From: Cladocopium goreaui
Taxonomy: Eukaryota > Sar > Dinophyceae > Suessiales > Symbiodiniaceae
NCBI GenBank assembly: GCA_947184155.2
Contig: CAMXCT020001431.1
Location: 89,107 to 153,106 of the forward strand
Length of the DNA: 64,000 nt
Direction: 5' to 3'
The position numbers and the translations under genes were made by a program. The notes under the pieces are model-generated. The model ran no database searches, was not told where the DNA came from, and saw nothing but the letters and a program-made list of their open reading frames with translations. Positions 52,966-63,539 of this stretch are shown here, in pieces (the stretch's first letter is position 1; each line of letters begins with the position of its first letter).

Positions 52966-54293
52966 GACACGAGGTCTTGCAGCAACCCCTATAGACACGG
53001 CGACGTCTACGCAGCAAAAGACACGAGGTCTTGCAGCTTCCCCTATAGACACGGCGACGTCTCTGCAACAAAAGACACGAGGTGTTGCAGCTTCCCCTAT
53101 AGACACGGCGACGTCTCCGCAGCAAAAGACACGAGGTGTTGCAGCTTCCCCTATAGACACGGCGACGTCTACGCAGCAAAAGACACGAGGTCTTGCAGCA
53201 ACCCATATAGACACGGCGACGTCTACGCAGCAAAAGACACGAGGTCTTGCAGCTTCCCATATAGACACGGCGACGTCTCCGCAACAAAAGACACGAGGTG
53301 TTGCAGCTTCCCCTATAGACACGGCGACGTCTCGGCAGCAAAAGACACGAGGTCTTGCAGCAACCCCTATAGACACGGCGACGTCTCCGCAACAAAAGAC
53401 ACGAGGTGTTGCAGCTTCCCCTATAGACACGGCGACGTCTACGCAGCAAAAGACACGAGGTCTTGCAGCTTCCCCTATAGACACGGCGACGTCTACGCAG
53501 CAAAAGACACGAGGTCTTGCAGCTTCCCCTATAGACACGGCGACGTCTCCGCAACAAAAGACACGAGATCTTGCAGCAACCCATATAGACACCGCGACGT
53601 CTACGCAGCAAAAGACACGAGGTCTTGCAGCAACCCATATAGACACGGCGACGTCTACGCAGCAAAAGACACGAGGTGTTGCAGCTTCCCATATAGACAC
53701 GGCGACGTCTACGCAGCAAAAGACACGAGGTCTTGCAGCTTCCCCTATAGACACCGCGACGTCTCCGCAGCAAAAGACACGAGGTCTTGCAGCAACCCAT
53801 ATAGACACGGCGACGTCTACGCAGCAAAAGACACGAGGTCTTGCAGCTTCCCATATAGACACGGCGACGTCTCCGCAGCAAAAGACACGAGGTCTTGCAG
53901 CAACCCATATAGACACGGCGACGTCTACGCAGCAAAAGACACGAGGTCTTGCAGCTTCCCCTATAGACACGGCGACGTCGGCCCAGCAAAAGACACGAGG
54001 TGTTGCAGCTTCCCCTATAGACACGGTGACGTCTACGCAGCAAAAGACACGAGGTCTTGCAGCTTCCCCTATAGACACGGCGACGTCTACGCAGCAAAAG
54101 ACACGAGGTCTTGCAGCAACCCATATAGACACGGCGACGTCTACGCAGCAAAAGACACGAGGTCTTGCAGCTTCCCATATAGACACGGTGACGTCTACGC
54201 AGCAAAAGACACGAGGTCTTGCAGCTTCCCCTATAGACACCGCGACGTCTCCGCAGCAAAAGACACGAGGTCTTGCAGCTTCCCCTATAGAGA
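52966..54293. repeat. 54-bp minisatellite, ~24.6 copies, open in several frames
   Basis: The unit contains GACACGAGGTCTTGCAG, then CTTCCCCTATAGACAC or CAACCCATATAGACAC, then GGCGACGTCTACGCAGCAAA. Because 54 is divisible by 3, minus-strand frames of 443 and 464 codons stay open (18-residue repeats such as CLLLRRRRRVYMGSCKTS). Units vary at a few fixed positions (TT/AA, CCTA/CATA, CTACG/CTCCG) in a non-periodic order. Whether it is translated is unknown; I treat it as a satellite. Confidence 0.95.
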
Positions 54294-54299
54294 CCGAAT

Positions 54300-54690
54300 T
54301 AACGATGCGAAAAACGACGCGCCGACCAACTGGGGGCGAACAAGGGTGCAACCCCCAAACCCCCAGACTATAAACGGGAACCCTTCGCTACGCATTCGGG
54401 AACAAGTTTATGTCTGTTAGCACCTTGAGGGATCATCAACCTGTGAGAAACCACACCACTGAGAGAAAATGCATTGAGAGCAATTTTTACCGATGAGTGA
54501 CTGACCTACTGTTTGAAGGGTTCTTGTTTACATCCCATATCACTGCGTCATATTTTACCCACAACATGTTCCCCATAAACTCTTCCCCCTACTTTGGCAT
54601 ATGTTTCCAAAACTAAGTTGTGCAAAACAAAGTGCGTGTGCAAACGCTTTCCTGTTTTTTTCTCCCCGCATGATCGTTCTCAGCCACGTG
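54300..54690. other. Spacer, no gene seen
   Basis: Unique sequence between the 54-bp array and the broken ORF; nothing recognised. Confidence 0.4.
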
Positions 54691-54693
54691 TGT

Positions 54694-56196
54694 CTAGTCG
54701 ACATCAGCAGCCCGTGCAGCGTCTGCTGGTGTGGGCCAGAGCCTTTCAAACTCTTCAGAAGCCCTTTGTGAGAATTCCCTGGCTTTCTCGTAGTAGGCAT
54801 CACCTTCCAACCCTTGATGCTTAGCTTCCACAGCGCCTGCATGCCAAGCTCGAGATGTATACCTCTTTCTGTTGACTGTACGGGTCACATGTGGATCGAA
54901 ACCATCTGGTGTATTTGGGTACTGAGCACGGGGGGCTGGAGGTTCAGGAGCTGGTGCTGCTGAGGTATCCTCTTCAGCTGGCGGTTCCTCTGGTTCTGGT
55001 GGTTCTGACTGTTGCTAAGCAGAGGCGGTTCTCTTCAGGCCTCTCTTTTTCTTCAATTTTTTCTTTTTTGCAATCTTTTTCTTGACCTTCTTTGGGGCTT
55101 CCTTGGAGCCAGACGCCTCCAGGGACAGCGACTGAGACGAAGGCTTCTTCATCACTTTTCCTTTTTCCCCTTTGGCCGCAGGCAACTTTTTCTGACCCTT
55201 GCCGCGGCCCTTTCCCTTCGTTGCATTTTTATTTTTCTTTCAGCCGCACCATCTTCTTCCTGTTCCCCTTCTTGCGCTTTCAAAGCCTTGTTGGCTTTGA
55301 AGATGGCTCGAGTAGCCCTTGTTGATGGGCTCCTGGTTTGCACTGTCTTGCAGCAACTGGTAGTCCTTGTCACTGTCTTGCAGCAACTGGTAGTCCTTGT
55401 CATCATAGGCACCCATTTCCATCATGCCAGTGAGGAATCCAGCGAAAGAACTTGGGCTATCGACCATTCTCTTCTGTTCTGAGCAAGAAAATTTCACTGG
55501 GCTCCCGGAACTGGATGTCAAGGATGGCCTTTTCAAAACTCGGGCGAAAATTTCGGAGGGATTGAGCTCTTCCAGCTTGAGCTGCAGAGTTTCAGGTTCC
55601 TTCGAAACTGCAGTTTCTGCTGTTGAATCTTGTGAGTCATCCCTTCCTTGCACTGGTTCTCCACAGGCTGGAACCAAAGCTGTGGACTGCGGCTGGGCGC
55701 TGCTGCTTGCTGAACATTGGGGCTCGTCCTCAACCTCAGTCAAGAGGGGCAGCACTTCTTCCAACTGCTGCTGCTCTTCCCTGGTCACTTTTCTCATGGC
55801 CCTGGACTTCTGAAGCTCACTTTGTTTCAGATCTCGGAGCTGCGCCAAGCCTATTCGCATATATTCATCTATTTGGTCTGCGAATGCTTGCTTCTCAATT
55901 TTCCCATGGTTCACATTGCGGGCATCTTGTAGTCTCTCAAGACTCTGTCGGTTCTTCTTGCTTGGTATCATCCCATTGGGAGCTAAGCGGAGGAACTTGG
56001 ACCATAAGGAACTCAAAGAAAGAAGCCATCCAGGGTCTGGGGCAGTCTTCCACGTAGTCTGGGCCGGAGGCTTGATCGTGGAGTACAACCTGTTGTGGTT
56101 GAGTTCGTCCAGCCAAGTCTCCATGCACTCAAGCAAGTCGCCAACTCCCATAGAAGGGTCAGCGACTAAGCGCGGTTTCCCCCGAGGTGCAGCCAT
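54694..56196 (-). pseudogene. Broken copy of a dinoflagellate multi-copy ORF (Lys-rich, SRAWHAG end)
   Basis: From ATG 56196: MAAPRGKPRLVADPSMGVGD, WLDELNHNRLYSTIKPPAQT, a helical charged middle (AFADQIDEYMRIGLAQLRDL), and a tandem duplicated DKDYQLLQDS. The protein then moves through two other frames (ANKALKAQEGEQEEDGAAER near 55.3 kb; KKPSSQSLSLEASGSKEAPK and KKKLKKKRGLKRTASA near 55.1 kb). It meets a TAG at about 55016, and the same frame continues QQSEPPEPEEPPAEEDTSAA through RTVNRKRYTSRAWHAGAVEA to a final TAG at 54694. I recall this type from Symbiodinium-like genomes; function unknown. Frameshifts plus an in-frame TAG indicate a pseudogene. Confidence 0.55.
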
Positions 56197-56404
56197 GGCA
56201 CATGTGAGACGTGTTTGGGCTACCTGCAAACTTGCACCCTGTTTCAAAGCTTCTGTGCTGGGGAACCATGCCTGGAAAAGAGAAACAGGCGGCCTTTCCG
56301 AAAATATGGAAAATATGTGTATACATGTGTTTCAGTGTTTCATGTTTTCGTGAAATATCATTGTGTCATTGTTTGTTGAAGATCAACGGTATATATACCT
56401 AAAT

Positions 56405-56515
56405 ACAGGTCAACTCTCAAGGTTAAAAATCTCTCAAGGTCTCTCAATGTAAAAAACTCTCAAGGTAAACATAAATCACTCGAGGAAAAAATCTCAGGGT
56501 AAAAAATCTGTCACA
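56405..56515. repeat. CTCTCAAGGTAAA motif cluster
   Basis: Seven or so irregular copies (CAACTCTCAAGGTTAAAAAT, ACTCTCAAGGTAAAC, ATCTCAGGGTAAAAA) upstream of the broken ORF. Same word as at 45.9 kb. Confidence 0.8.
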
Positions 56516-56779
56516 ACCACTCTAACACCTGGGCAAAACGAACTCACATTTGGTCAGGTTGTTTCGCGTCCATACTTGCTCAGAAGCTGTCTCACAACTT
56601 TGTTTCACAAAAACTTGTGGTTTTCAGAACTGTGGCTCCATTCCTGCTAACATTTTTCCTTCCGAAATTCTCACAGGTACGCAAAACTGTCTCGATGTTT
56701 CTGAAAGCTGGACACATCCCTAAATTTCATTCTCACGGTGGACCAACGAAAAGTGAGCTTGAGCAACAACCATCCTTTC

Positions 56780-57030
56780 TGATGTGCAGAAGAGATGAGA
56801 TGATTTGAGACTAGCTTCGGTGAGATGAGAAAGGTTGAGCTGTGCTCCGATGAAGTGGAAATAGGTGAGTAGAATTTAGCTGACATATGACAAGAGATGA
56901 CATGAGATGAAAAAAGCTCAGGCGAGGTGAGAAGAGCTCAGATGAGATGAGATGAAGTATGGAATGCGAAGTGCAAGTGTTAAGTGTGAAGTGCGGGGTG
57001 TGAAGATTGCAGTGTGCAGTGTGAAGAAAG
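56780..57030. repeat. GAGATGAG and AAGTGTGAAGTG repeats
   Basis: A GATGAGATGA-rich stretch followed by AAGTGTTAAGTGTGAAGTGC. The two word types echo the larger arrays at 50.5 and 51.3 kb, the second in inverted orientation. Confidence 0.75.
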
Positions 57031-57740
57031 TGTTTGCTTGGCGTTGCATTCCGCTGGGGTCGTGAGCAGGTCATGTTCTTGGACAACAATCGTGCAACAG
57101 CTTGGCGCAAAGCACGCACAGACGGGCCTGTTTGGCGCACGGCGCATGCAAGATTCTATAGATGACAAAGGTTTTATAGTATATCCCTAAGGCAACTTCC
57201 GCCCCGCCCCGTGCGGGTAGTACTGGTATGTATTATGAATTATATACCTGGACCTTCGAATGTTACTTAAATTTATGCCACCCCCCTGTTTGATACACTT
57301 TTTCGGATTTGGCGCCTAAATTCCAAATGCGAACGGAAATTTCAAATTCGAGCGTGTTTTAGACACATTTGCGGGCAGGCCAATCAAACATAAGAAATTC
57401 GAGCGTTTTTTAAATGCAAATTGGGGCGCGATATCCACAAAACGAGCGCAAGCGCAACAAACAAAAGCAGGGTCACTCAACGGAGTCACATGGGTTGAGA
57501 TCTTGATTCGGGCGTTTAATAGCGTTTATTTGAGTTTGAACTTTTTCTAGCACTTGCAACCCAAAAATCTTGTAGCCAAAATATAAGTATTGGAAGTCAA
57601 GTTTATATATATATATATATACAATATCATGCACTTGCATGGGTGGTTGACAGTGTTTGTGATTTCTGCTTGGACGGCTTGCGCTTCCTGGGTTGTGCCA
57701 CCATGCAGGTCAAACTTAGTTTTTCTATGTTTTCCTAGCC
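57031..57740. other. No gene seen
   Basis: Contains AATTCGAGCG three times (57344-57436) and a TA run at 57605. It is inside the inferred KH1-KH2 intron. Confidence 0.4.
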
Positions 57741-57743
57741 GAC

Positions 57744-57924
57744 CTGAAGGTTGTTGCTCTTTCTTGGCGCAGTCAGTGATGTCGGGGATCAGGTGGTCCA
57801 GGACTCCCAGCATCCCATCGGGAGTCTCGCCCAAAATCACGAGGACGCGAAAACGAGTTCCAGGAAAATAATCATCCCTCCCGCTGATGATGATCTTGCA
57901 TCCCGTTTCATCTTGAATTTGGTC
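57744..57924 (-). CDS. KH domain 1, main exon
   Basis: The minus strand encodes DQIQDETGCKIIISGRDDYF, PGTRFRVLVILGETPDGML and GVLDHLIPDITDCAKKEQ. This is helix 2, the strands and the C-terminal helix of a KH domain, with the PGT insertion seen in many KH proteins. Acceptor CACAG|GACCAA; donor CCTTCAG|GTCGGC (canonical GT, phase 1). It joins in frame to the short upstream exon at 58421-58365. The next in-phase candidate on this strand is the KH2 exon at 33195. Confidence 0.8.
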
Positions 57925-58364
57925 CTGTGCGGCAGGAGAGACTTTTCATGGGGCTTCAAATCAAGATTGGTCAAGAAGAGCTATGCCGTGGTCGTGCCAG
58001 GCAATCGCATGCTTCCGGATGCGGGTTCGATAAAATACACTGAAACCAAGCCCTGTACACTCAAATGATTCAAATGTGCAAATTCAAAGGAACACTCAAC
58101 AGAATGCGCGGCCATGATCGGCCATGCAATTGCAAACAAGAAAAAACGGGTCTTCAATCATAAAATATAAAAAACTATACCCCGGAAGTCCAAGGACACA
58201 AAAAGTACGTCCTCATGAATATCCGTAGAAGTGGACCAAAAAAGTACGTCCATGTCTGGTGCATGATGATGTACCTTTTGAGGTCCCGGACCTCAAAAGG
58301 AACGTTGCTATATGGCATCCTCAATCGTGAGTACTGTAATCGTTTGTTCTCTCCGTTTGCGGTC

Positions 58365-58421
58365 CTTGCGGTTGCCCCCCTTGCCAAGCATGCGTGCAAT
58401 CAACTCTTTAGGGCATAGCAC
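58365..58421 (-). CDS. KH domain 1, first exon with GXXG loop
   Basis: This 57-nt minus-strand exon encodes VLCPKELIARMLGKGGNRK: strand 1, helix 1 and the GKGG loop. Acceptor TTGCCAG|GTGCTA; donor CGCAAG|GACCGC, a GA-type donor known from dinoflagellates. The 440-nt intron (58364-57925) has GAC at both junctions. Splicing yields GKGGNRK-DQIQDETG, a standard KH core. The 5' part of the gene lies further upstream and was not found in the window. Confidence 0.75.
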
Positions 58422-58429
58422 CTGGCAAC

Positions 58430-58835
58430 CGTTGACATTAAATGGTAGTAAAAAGTATATAAGTATATAGTATAGTGTTTAAAGTAAAAAATATATATTA
58501 TGGAAACAAAGAAGATAATATATAGTAAATAAACAAGTAAATAAAAACATAGAGTAAATTATATATATAGCAAACAGTATACAGAAAAAATATAGTAAAT
58601 AATTTAAATTCTATATAGTATATAGTTAAAAAAATGTATATAGGGTATATAGTTAAAATGTTATGCAAAAATAGCAAAAACATAGTAAACAAATGTGAAA
58701 AATTGAACAGTAAACAGTATATAACAAATAGTGGAACAGGATATAGCACTGTGTAAATATTGAACAATATATAGCATGGAAGAAAAAGTGAACAGTATAA
58801 AGTAAAACATATATAGTATATATTAGGCAGTTACC
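58430..58835. repeat. AT-rich ATAGTAAA-word region
   Basis: Words such as TATAGTAAATA, ACAGTATA and AAAATATA recur without strict period. A sister region lies at 60460-60850, so the two bracket the TTCTGT satellites. Confidence 0.7.
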
Positions 58836-58859
58836 CTATCACGTTTTCTTTAGAGCCTT

Positions 58860-59135
58860 TGGGGGGGTTCGCGTTCTGTAAAACGGGTTCCCGTGTTCTG
58901 TAAAAAGGGCCTTCGTGTTCTGTAAAAAGGGCCTCGTGTTCTGTAAAAAAGGATCCCGTGTTCTGTAAAGAGGGTTCCTCCTCGTGTTCTGTAAAAAAGG
59001 GCCTCGTGTTCTGTAAAAAAGGGGCTCGTGTTCTGTAAAAAGGATCTTGTGTTCTGTAAAAAAGGGGTCTCGTGTTCTGTAAAACGGGGTCTTGTGTTCT
59101 GTAAAAAAGGGCCTCGTGTTCTGTAAATACATACG
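58860..59135. repeat. ~22-bp minisatellite CTCGTGTTCTGTAAAAAGGG
   Basis: Thirteen or so units sharing CGTGTTCTGTAAAA. Confidence 0.95.
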
Positions 59136-59154
59136 GTTACATACGTAATCTTTT

Positions 59155-59930
59155 TGCAGAACAAATGTTACAGAACACATCTAGATTTTTGACAGTACAC
59201 ATGTGGATATTGACAGAACAAATGTATTGTTTTACAGAACAAATCTTCTTTTTCAAGAGAACAAATGTGAAATTTTTACAGAACAAATGTGATTTTTTAC
59301 AGAACAAATGCGATTTTTTTTTACAGAACAAATGTGAATTTTTTACATAACAAATGTGATTTTTTACAGAATAAATGTGAAAATATTACAGAATAAATGT
59401 GAAAACATCTGAAATTCACATTTGTCCTGTAAAAAATCACATTTGTTCTGCAAAAAATCACATTTGTTATGTTAAAATTTCACATTTGTTCTGTAAAAAT
59501 TCACATTTGTTCTGTAAAAAAATCACATTTGTTCTGTAAAACTTTCACATTTGTTCTGTAAAAAATTCACATTTGTTCTGTAAAAATTTCACATTTGATC
59601 TGTAAAAATTTCACATTTGTTCTGTACAAATTTCACATTTGTTCTGTAAAAAAATCGCATTTGGTCTGTAAAAATTCACATTTGTTCAGTAGAAGTTTCA
59701 CATTTGTTCTGTAAAGATTCACATTTGTTCTGTACAATTTTCACATTTGTTCTGTAAAAAATAGATTTGTTCTCTAAAGATTTCACATTGTAAAATAATC
59801 ACATTTGGCCTGTATAAGACATACATTTGTAGTGTAAAAAGTTTATTTGTTCGTTTTAAAAAATTACTTTTGTTCTGTTAAAAAATTGAAATGTGTTCTG
59901 TATAAATTCTACATTTGTCCTGTAAAAATC
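59155..59930. repeat. ACAGAACAAATGTGA satellite, two opposed arms
   Basis: From about 59155 to 59400 units read TTTTTACAGAACAAATGTGA. From 59411 to 59930 they read TCACATTTGTTCTGTAAAAA, the reverse complement. The switch is abrupt near 59405. The two halves could pair as a long imperfect hairpin. Confidence 0.95.
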
Positions 59931-59989
59931 TAAATTTGTTCTGGAAAGCAACCTTCTGTACAAACAAAAACTTGTATGTGTGCCAACAG

Positions 59990-60400
59990 AACACGAACCC
60001 AAAAATAACAGATCACGAAAGCAAAAATAACAGAACACAAACCCAAAAATAACAGAACACGAGCGCAAAAATAACAGAACACAGACCCAAAAGTAACAGA
60101 ACAAACCCAAAAATAACACAACACGAGCGCAAAAACAACAGAACACGAGAGCAAAAATAACAGAACACAAACCCAAAAATAACAGAACAAACCCCAAAAT
60201 AACAGAACACGAGCGCAAAAATAACAGAACACAGACCCAAAAGTAACAGAACAAACCCAAAAATAACACAACACGAGCGCAAAAATAACAGAACACGAGA
60301 GCAAAAATAACAGAACACAAACCCAAAAATAACAGAACACGAGAGCAAAAATAACAGAACACGAGAGCAAACATAGCAGTACACGAGACAATGCAAAATG
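59990..60400. repeat. ~22-bp minisatellite AACAGAACACGAGCGCAAAAAT
   Basis: About 19 units. The core ACAGAACACGA is the reverse complement of the CGTGTTCTGT core at 58.9-59.1 kb. Confidence 0.95.
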
Positions 60401-60459
60401 ACAAAAATAACAGTACACAATGGTCTAAAGAGACCTGCCAAAAACGTGTTAGAGCAACA

Positions 60460-60850
60460 CCCTAAAGTATATAGTATACAGTTAAAAAAACTAGTAAACA
60501 AAAAAAAGTATACAGCATACTTTGTTTAGTAAAACGAAAAAATAGTAAAAAATAAACAGTGAAAACTCGATAGTAAATCATAAATAGTAAATAGTATACA
60601 GTAAATAAAAGAAAATTAAAGAGAATATAAAGTATACAAAAAATAAAATGTGATGCATTAAACAACAGAAACAACAAAAACAGTAAATAACATATAGTCA
60701 ATAGTAAACAGTATTTAGTAAATTGTATATTGTATGAAATAAACAGAAAATAATCGATAGTAAACTGTATGCAGTATAAAAATTTATAGAGTTAAAACTA
60801 GTATGTAGTATGTGGTATTTTAAAAATGTAAATAATATATACAGGGCGCC
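60460..60850. repeat. AT-rich AGTAAA-word region, right side
   Basis: Same word content as 58430-58835 (ATAGTAAATAGTATACAGT). Confidence 0.7.
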
Positions 60851-60869
60851 TGCAGCTTGGGTCTGACGT

Positions 60870-61690
60870 TTGGCGCTGACGCTGACGACGCATTGTGACG
60901 ACACGTTCCCTGACGACGAATTACCGCCTGACGACGCATTGTGACGACACAGTCCCTGACGACGCATTGCCCCCTGACGACGCATTACCCCCTGACGATG
61001 CATTGTGACGACACATTCCCTGACAACGCATTGCCCCCTGACGACGCATTGCCCCCTGATGACGCATTGTGACGACACATTCCCTGACGACGCATTGCCC
61101 CCTGACGACGCATTACCCCCTGATGACGCATTGTGACGACACCTTCCCTGACAACGCATTGCCCCCTGAAAACGTATTCTATGACGATGCATTGTGACAA
61201 CACATTCCCTGACGACGCATTGCCCCCTGACGACGCATTACCCGCTGACGACGCATTGTGACGACACATTCCCTGACGACGCATTGCCCCCTGACGACGC
61301 ATTACCCGCTGACGACGCATTGTGACGACACATTCCCCGACGACGCATTGCCCCCTGACAACGTATTCTATGACGATGCATTGTGACGACACATTCCCTG
61401 ACGACGCATTGCCCCCTGACGACGCATTACCCGCTGACGACGCATTGTGACGACACATTCCCTGACGACGCATTGCCCCCTGACAACGTATTACCCGCTG
61501 ACGACGCATTGTGACGACACATTCCCTGACGACGCATTGCCCCCTGACAACGTATTCTATGACGATGCATTGTGACGACACATTCCCTGACAACGCATTG
61601 CCCCCTGACGACGCATTACCCCCTGACGACGCATTCTGACGACACATGCCCTGACGACGCATTACCCGCTGACGACGCATTGTGTATTGC
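60870..61690. repeat. GACGACGCATT higher-order satellite
   Basis: Basic words CTGACGACGCATTGCCCC, CTGACGACGCATTACCCG and GACGACACATTCC are arranged in ~64-bp groups, some of which are in turn duplicated (61195-61330, 61375-61510) around a variant CTGACAACGTATTCTATGA. Rich in CpG relative to its surroundings. Confidence 0.95.
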
Positions 61691-61699
61691 CTGTAGACA

Positions 61700-62030
61700 G
61701 ATGCCTGTTGACAGGCTAGGCGAGACGAGCAAGGGCGCAGGCGTACTGTAGTCTTAGTATGTGGGAAGATAAATACAGGAATGTAGAGAGGAAGAGGAAC
61801 CGGAGGGCAGACAGGGATTTGGTCTGATCACCAAGGCTAGGTTATGTAGAAATATAAAGTGTAGAGGTAATTATTAATATCAAGATCGTGTGGCGCGTTT
61901 TTGCAACCTCAGTTGAAAATCCTTGAGGCAAGGATCAATGATTAAGTTGAAGTAGTAGAACCTTCTTAGCTTCTTACCAAACCCAAACGAAGAGAGTGCC
62001 CGAGTGTTCCAGGAGAAAGCTCAGGAAGTT
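61700..62030. other. No gene seen
   Basis: Unique spacer between two repeats. Confidence 0.4.
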
Positions 62031-62380
62031 CAATGAAAAAGTATTGAGCGTGTAGCATTCAGAACATGCGGGAGTTTAGTGCGTAACATCAAGAGCCTGT
62101 TGGAAGAAACCTAAGCGAGTAATACCAAGAGAGCGTGTTGAAGGACCAAGAAAAACCTAAGCGTCTAGCATCCAGAACGTGTTGGAGGTCAGAGCGTAGC
62201 GTCAAGCGCATGCTGAAATGCTTGAGGAAGAACAAAAGAGCGTAGCAACTAGAGCGTCCTGGCATGTTCCAGAACAAAGCTAAGAGCGTAGCACGAAGAG
62301 CGTGACTTTCTCCAGACCGCAGCGTCAAGAGGCGGAGCGTAGCACCAACAAGAGCGCGTTGGAAGTTCCAAGAAAAAGTT
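62031..62380. repeat. Degenerate GAGCGTAGCACCAAGAGCGT repeats
   Basis: Loose ~60-bp units containing GAGCGTAGCA, AAGAGCGTG, TTGGAAG and CCAAGAAAAAC. The reading is approximate because units are diverged. Confidence 0.65.
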
Positions 62381-63190
62381 TTAAGGTTTTGCGATTGAAA
62401 GTGGGCCTCTGGAATTTGATTTCTTTAGGTGGATCCATGTGTATGCAGATTGTCTGGCAAGGAACCATTAGATTTGAATATTATTTGAATATATTTGAAT
62501 ATTATCTGTTTCATTTTTTCGTATCTAAGTTGCAAATAAGATATTGTTTTGCATCTAATTCCAGGACCAAGGGAATCGGACATATTATATAATATATATA
62601 TATATATAAATATAAATATTTGATTGATAGCACATCGTTACCCTCATACCATAGCATACAGTTCTATAAATGCGACAACTCCGAAGATGCAAGTATACAA
62701 CAGGTCTTGCTTTATTTGATTTTTCTTGGGTTTTGCACGTGTATTGAAACTGACATATGGTGTTTTAATTATTCATGGTGTGCAGCATTCTTTCCAATAC
62801 CACACCAAAGGAATTGGAAGGAATCACGAAACCCAGTGCCAAACACAACATCAGATTCAGAGGCGCGATATCAATGACTAGTGGAAATTTAACCGCTTAT
62901 CTATTTGGATCCAACCAGCAGGGAATCCATCCAATGGCAACCATCAGGATCTATTTACGATACAAAAAGAAATAGGTGGCGTTGATCAAATCTGAGGATC
63001 TCTCACGAAATGAATAGATTATTTTCTCCAATTTTGCATTCTGCGGAACGCGCGGAAGTATGAATACGTAATTGTCTAACCTTCTAACGGGTTAACCCTA
63101 AATTAAAACATATTAAAATTGATGTCATTAGTTTGCATATTTTGTGGGTGGGCCTGTGCCGATCTGTGCCGCCTGTATTGTGGGGCTGCA
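62381..63190. other. No gene seen
   Basis: AT-rich sequence with a TA run near 62590. No convincing coding frame. Confidence 0.4.
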
Positions 63191-63229
63191 AGCCGCCGGC
63201 AAAAATAAAAACAAAGTGCGTGCGGTTGA

Positions 63230-63520
63230 TAATGGGTCCTGAGATAGGCTGAAAAAAAATCGTCCTAAATCCGGTTTGAACGACCCCGAATTAATTGAAC
63301 AAAAACATGTGCATTTTGAGTTTTGGTCCTAAGTCCCACTCGCGAAATGTACACCCCAAGACTGAAAAAAAAATCGTCCCAAATCTAGGGTGCGAGGTAC
63401 ATTTCGTCCTAAGTCAGCCGCGCGTTTTGCCCCCCCCAGGATAGGCTGAACCCCACCTCCAACCCAGGATTTAGACTGATTTTTTTGTTCGTCCTAAATC
63501 ACGGCGCGTTTTGTGAACTG
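63230..63520. repeat. CGTCCTAAATC motif cluster
   Basis: About six copies of CGTCCTAAATC or CGTCCTAAGTC-like words (one inverted as GGATTTAGAC), several followed by CGCGTTTTG or CGCGAAATG and preceded by GACTGAAAAAAAAA. Spacing is irregular. Confidence 0.7.
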
Positions 63521-63539
63521 GACTTCGGCCGAATCCCAT

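Noticed and set aside
49248-52994. Open frames of 357 and 611 codons on the plus strand
   Set aside because: Both are low-complexity translations of the CTTTTACACACA, CACTTTACACT and 40-bp arrays, with no independent coding sign.
60985-61680. 231-codon minus-strand frame in the GACGACGCATT array
   Set aside because: Pure repeat translation (RRQGMCRHNASSGGN).
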